The translations under genes and the position numbers were made by a program. A stretch of DNA of 41,009 nucleotides, from positions 1-41,009 of the forward strand of contig NZ_QEIO01000038.1 of NCBI RefSeq assembly GCF_003336425.1, given 5' to 3'. This document shows positions 39,973 to 41,009 of the stretch, piece after piece; positions within the stretch are counted from its first letter, which is position 1; the number at the start of each line of letters is the position of its first letter. The DNA comes from Marinitenerispora sediminis. GTDB lineage: Bacteria > Actinomycetota > Actinomycetes > Streptosporangiales > Streptosporangiaceae. Below the pieces are notes generated by a model that had not been told where the DNA came from, made no database searches, and worked only from the letters and a program-made list of their open reading frames with translations.

Positions 39973-40554
39973 TCACGGGGCGTCGACCAGCACCCGGCCG
40001 TCAGCCGGTTCCCGGTGGGCGAGCGTGCCGCTGTAGTTGGCCTCGACACGGGCGCGCTCGGTGGCGTTGGGGACGGCGTTGGTGCACGACGTTCCGGCGG
40101 TCGAGCCGGACATCAGCGAGGAGCAGGGGCCGGGTTTGATGTCGGGCAGCCCGAGGCTGTGGCCCAGTTCGTGCGCGGCGATCCGGACCGGGTCGTACCC
40201 CTCCTCGACCCCCTGGCGGCCCATCCAGACCCGGACCTGTCCGCCGGGGCGGACCGGGCCGAGGTTGGCCTGCGGCCAGCCGTCGCTGGCCAGGATGACG
40301 ATCTGCGCGCGCTGCCCGGCGGGGGCGCGCACCAGGTGCACGTTGCTCACGTTGTCGTTCCACACCTGGACGCCGGCGGCGACGGCGGAGCGGAACTCGG
40401 CGGCCTGGCTGTCGTCGTAGTACAGGGTGGTCGCCTGGGCCGCCGCCGGGTCCGCCGGACCCGTCGCCGCCGCGGCGGTCGTCGTCCCGCCGAACAGCGC
40501 CAGCGCCGCCGCGGTGGCGGCGATCAGGGGGCGCAGCGATCTGCGTCGCAGCAT
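39973..40554 (-). CDS. Snapalysin-type secreted zinc metalloprotease (peptidase family M7)
   Basis: A 193-residue exported protease. The signal peptide (about 1-30, RPLIAATAAALALFGGTTTAAAA) is followed by a short propeptide and the M7 catalytic domain. The zinc motif is HELGHSLGLPD (HExxHxxGxxD), followed by GPCSSLMSGSTAGTSC with a likely disulfide and Met-turn. The C-terminal part TNAVPNATERARVEANY is typical of snapalysins. ATG 40554 has AGGAG six bases upstream. In Streptomyces such genes usually sit beside a LysR regulator; none is seen here. It is a small milk-protein-hydrolysing type of extracellular enzyme. Confidence 0.9.
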   Translation of the reverse strand: MLRRRSLRPLIAATAAALALFGGTTTAAAATGPADPAAAQATTLYYDDSQAAEFRSAVAAGVQVWNDNVSNVHLVRAPAGQRAQIVILASDGWPQANLGPVRPGGQVRVWMGRQGVEEGYDPVRIAAHELGHSLGLPDIKPGPCSSLMSGSTAGTSCTNAVPNATERARVEANYSGTLAHREPADGRVLVDAP

Positions 40555-40861
40555 GTGAGTCTCCTGGGGGTGAGGGGAAACCGCTTCCGCGTCCGGGGTG
40601 CCGCCGGAGGGGTGACCGAGCTCGTGGCCCGCGGTGCCCCGACGGCGCTCCGCGAACCCTGTGGGGGTTTCGGTGAGTGTACGTCTGGTGACGTACCGCG
40701 ACAAGAGGGGTTTTCGCGACATTCCACCCTGGCGGCCCGCAGGCCCGCCCTTCCGGGGCCGACCGGGGGCGGCCGCACCCCGCGCCGGGTGGGCAGTCGA
40801 GAGGGCCGCACCCGCAGCACACACTCCGCCCTCCGGCGGCGAACTCCGAGGTTACGATCCG
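40555..40861. other. Upstream region of snapalysin
   Basis: No gene is seen. It should carry the metalloprotease promoter and contains the dyad at 40679-40696. Confidence 0.35.
40679..40696. promoter_or_regulatory. Inverted repeat upstream of snapalysin
   Basis: GTACGTC (40679-40685) and GACGTAC (40690-40696) form a perfect dyad with a four-base centre, 125 bases upstream of the protease start. It could be an operator; the regulator is unknown. Confidence 0.35.
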
Positions 40862-40890
40862 TTTACATATCGTTTCCAGTTCATTACAAT
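40862..40890 (+). promoter_or_regulatory. Strong promoter reading out of the right edge
   Basis: TTTACA (40862-40867), exactly 17 bases, TACAAT (40885-40890): five of six matches to consensus in both hexamers. It points right, away from snapalysin, with a CelR-type box just after it. No start codon with a ribosome site is evident before the window ends. Confidence 0.6.
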
Positions 40891-40896
40891 CAGCCT

Positions 40897-40910
40897 TGGG
40901 AGCGCTCCCG
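40897..40910. promoter_or_regulatory. CelR/CebR-type operator at the right edge
   Basis: TGGGAGCGCTCCCG differs from the CelR/CebR palindrome only at the last base. It lies six bases after the -10 at 40885-40890, covering the transcription start, and predicts a cellulolytic gene immediately to the right. Confidence 0.8.
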
Positions 40911-41009
40911 CAGCCCTCGCGCTCCCGACGTCCCCCCTCGCGGACCGCCCCCGAGCCACCGAGCGGAGCGGCGGCCGGCACGGCACCCGGCCGGCCGCCG
41001 CGGCGGTCC

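Noticed and set aside
1-41009. tRNA or rRNA genes
   Set aside because: No cloverleaf with a TTCGA-type T loop and no rRNA-like sequence was noticed on reading; no covariance scan was possible.

Overview
The window is very GC-rich, with GC-rich third codon positions, frequent GTG starts and loop-poor GC hairpins in place of classic terminators. Gene content fits a filamentous actinomycete: snapalysin, a Spo0M-like protein, LigD-type phosphoesterase, PucR, a CYP157-like P450 and cellulases with 14-bp CelR/CebR-type operators. The combination GH48 + GH74 + AA10 with these operators suggests the Nocardiopsis/Thermobifida/Streptomonospora group. The genus is an inference.

Layout. (1) 1-4950: a possible promoter-plus-hairpin small RNA (511-735); a zinc-ribbon P-loop kinase coupled to a zinc-ribbon protein (minus strand); a secreted subtilisin-like protease; a TIM-barrel isomerase behind a Zur-like box; and a stand-alone LigD 3'-phosphoesterase. 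(2) 5120-9043: PucR regulator facing a ureohydrolase + sodium:solute symporter pair. (3) 9264-9525: an apparently decayed type I-E CRISPR array without cas genes. (4) 9801-15839: CadD, CorA, a small hypothetical protein, a Spo0M-like protein with a Tyr-Gly-Gln-Pro-Gly repeat tail, a VOC protein and a Cu/Zn-SOD-like lipoprotein.

(5) 16268-28627: a possible natural-product or lipid locus: an SDR, a 2122-residue single-module reducing PKS (KS-AT-DH-ER-KR-ACP) resembling mycocerosic acid synthase (MAS), a relic of an IS5-type transposase, a fused PabA-PabB aminodeoxychorismate synthase and a P450 lacking the ExxR motif. (6) 29068-36605: a plant-polysaccharide locus: GH48 cellulase divergent from a GH10 xylanase, GH74 xyloglucanase and AA10-FnIII-CBM2 LPMO. 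The GH10 and GH74 genes share one reading frame with no stop codon between them, although GH74 keeps its own signal peptide and ribosome binding site. Both divergent promoters carry CelR-type boxes. (7) 36692-41009: a GNAT acetyltransferase, a large unrecognised protein, a snapalysin metalloprotease, and at the right edge a CelR-type promoter reading out of the window.

How the genes work together. The glycoside hydrolases and LPMO should form a co-induced secreted set attacking cellulose, xylan and xyloglucan. The ureohydrolase and symporter would import and hydrolyse a guanidino or related nitrogen compound, possibly under PucR. The PKS region could make a reduced, perhaps methyl-branched acyl chain tailored by the SDR and P450; whether PabAB belongs to that pathway is open. 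All assignments come from reading the sequence without database searches.
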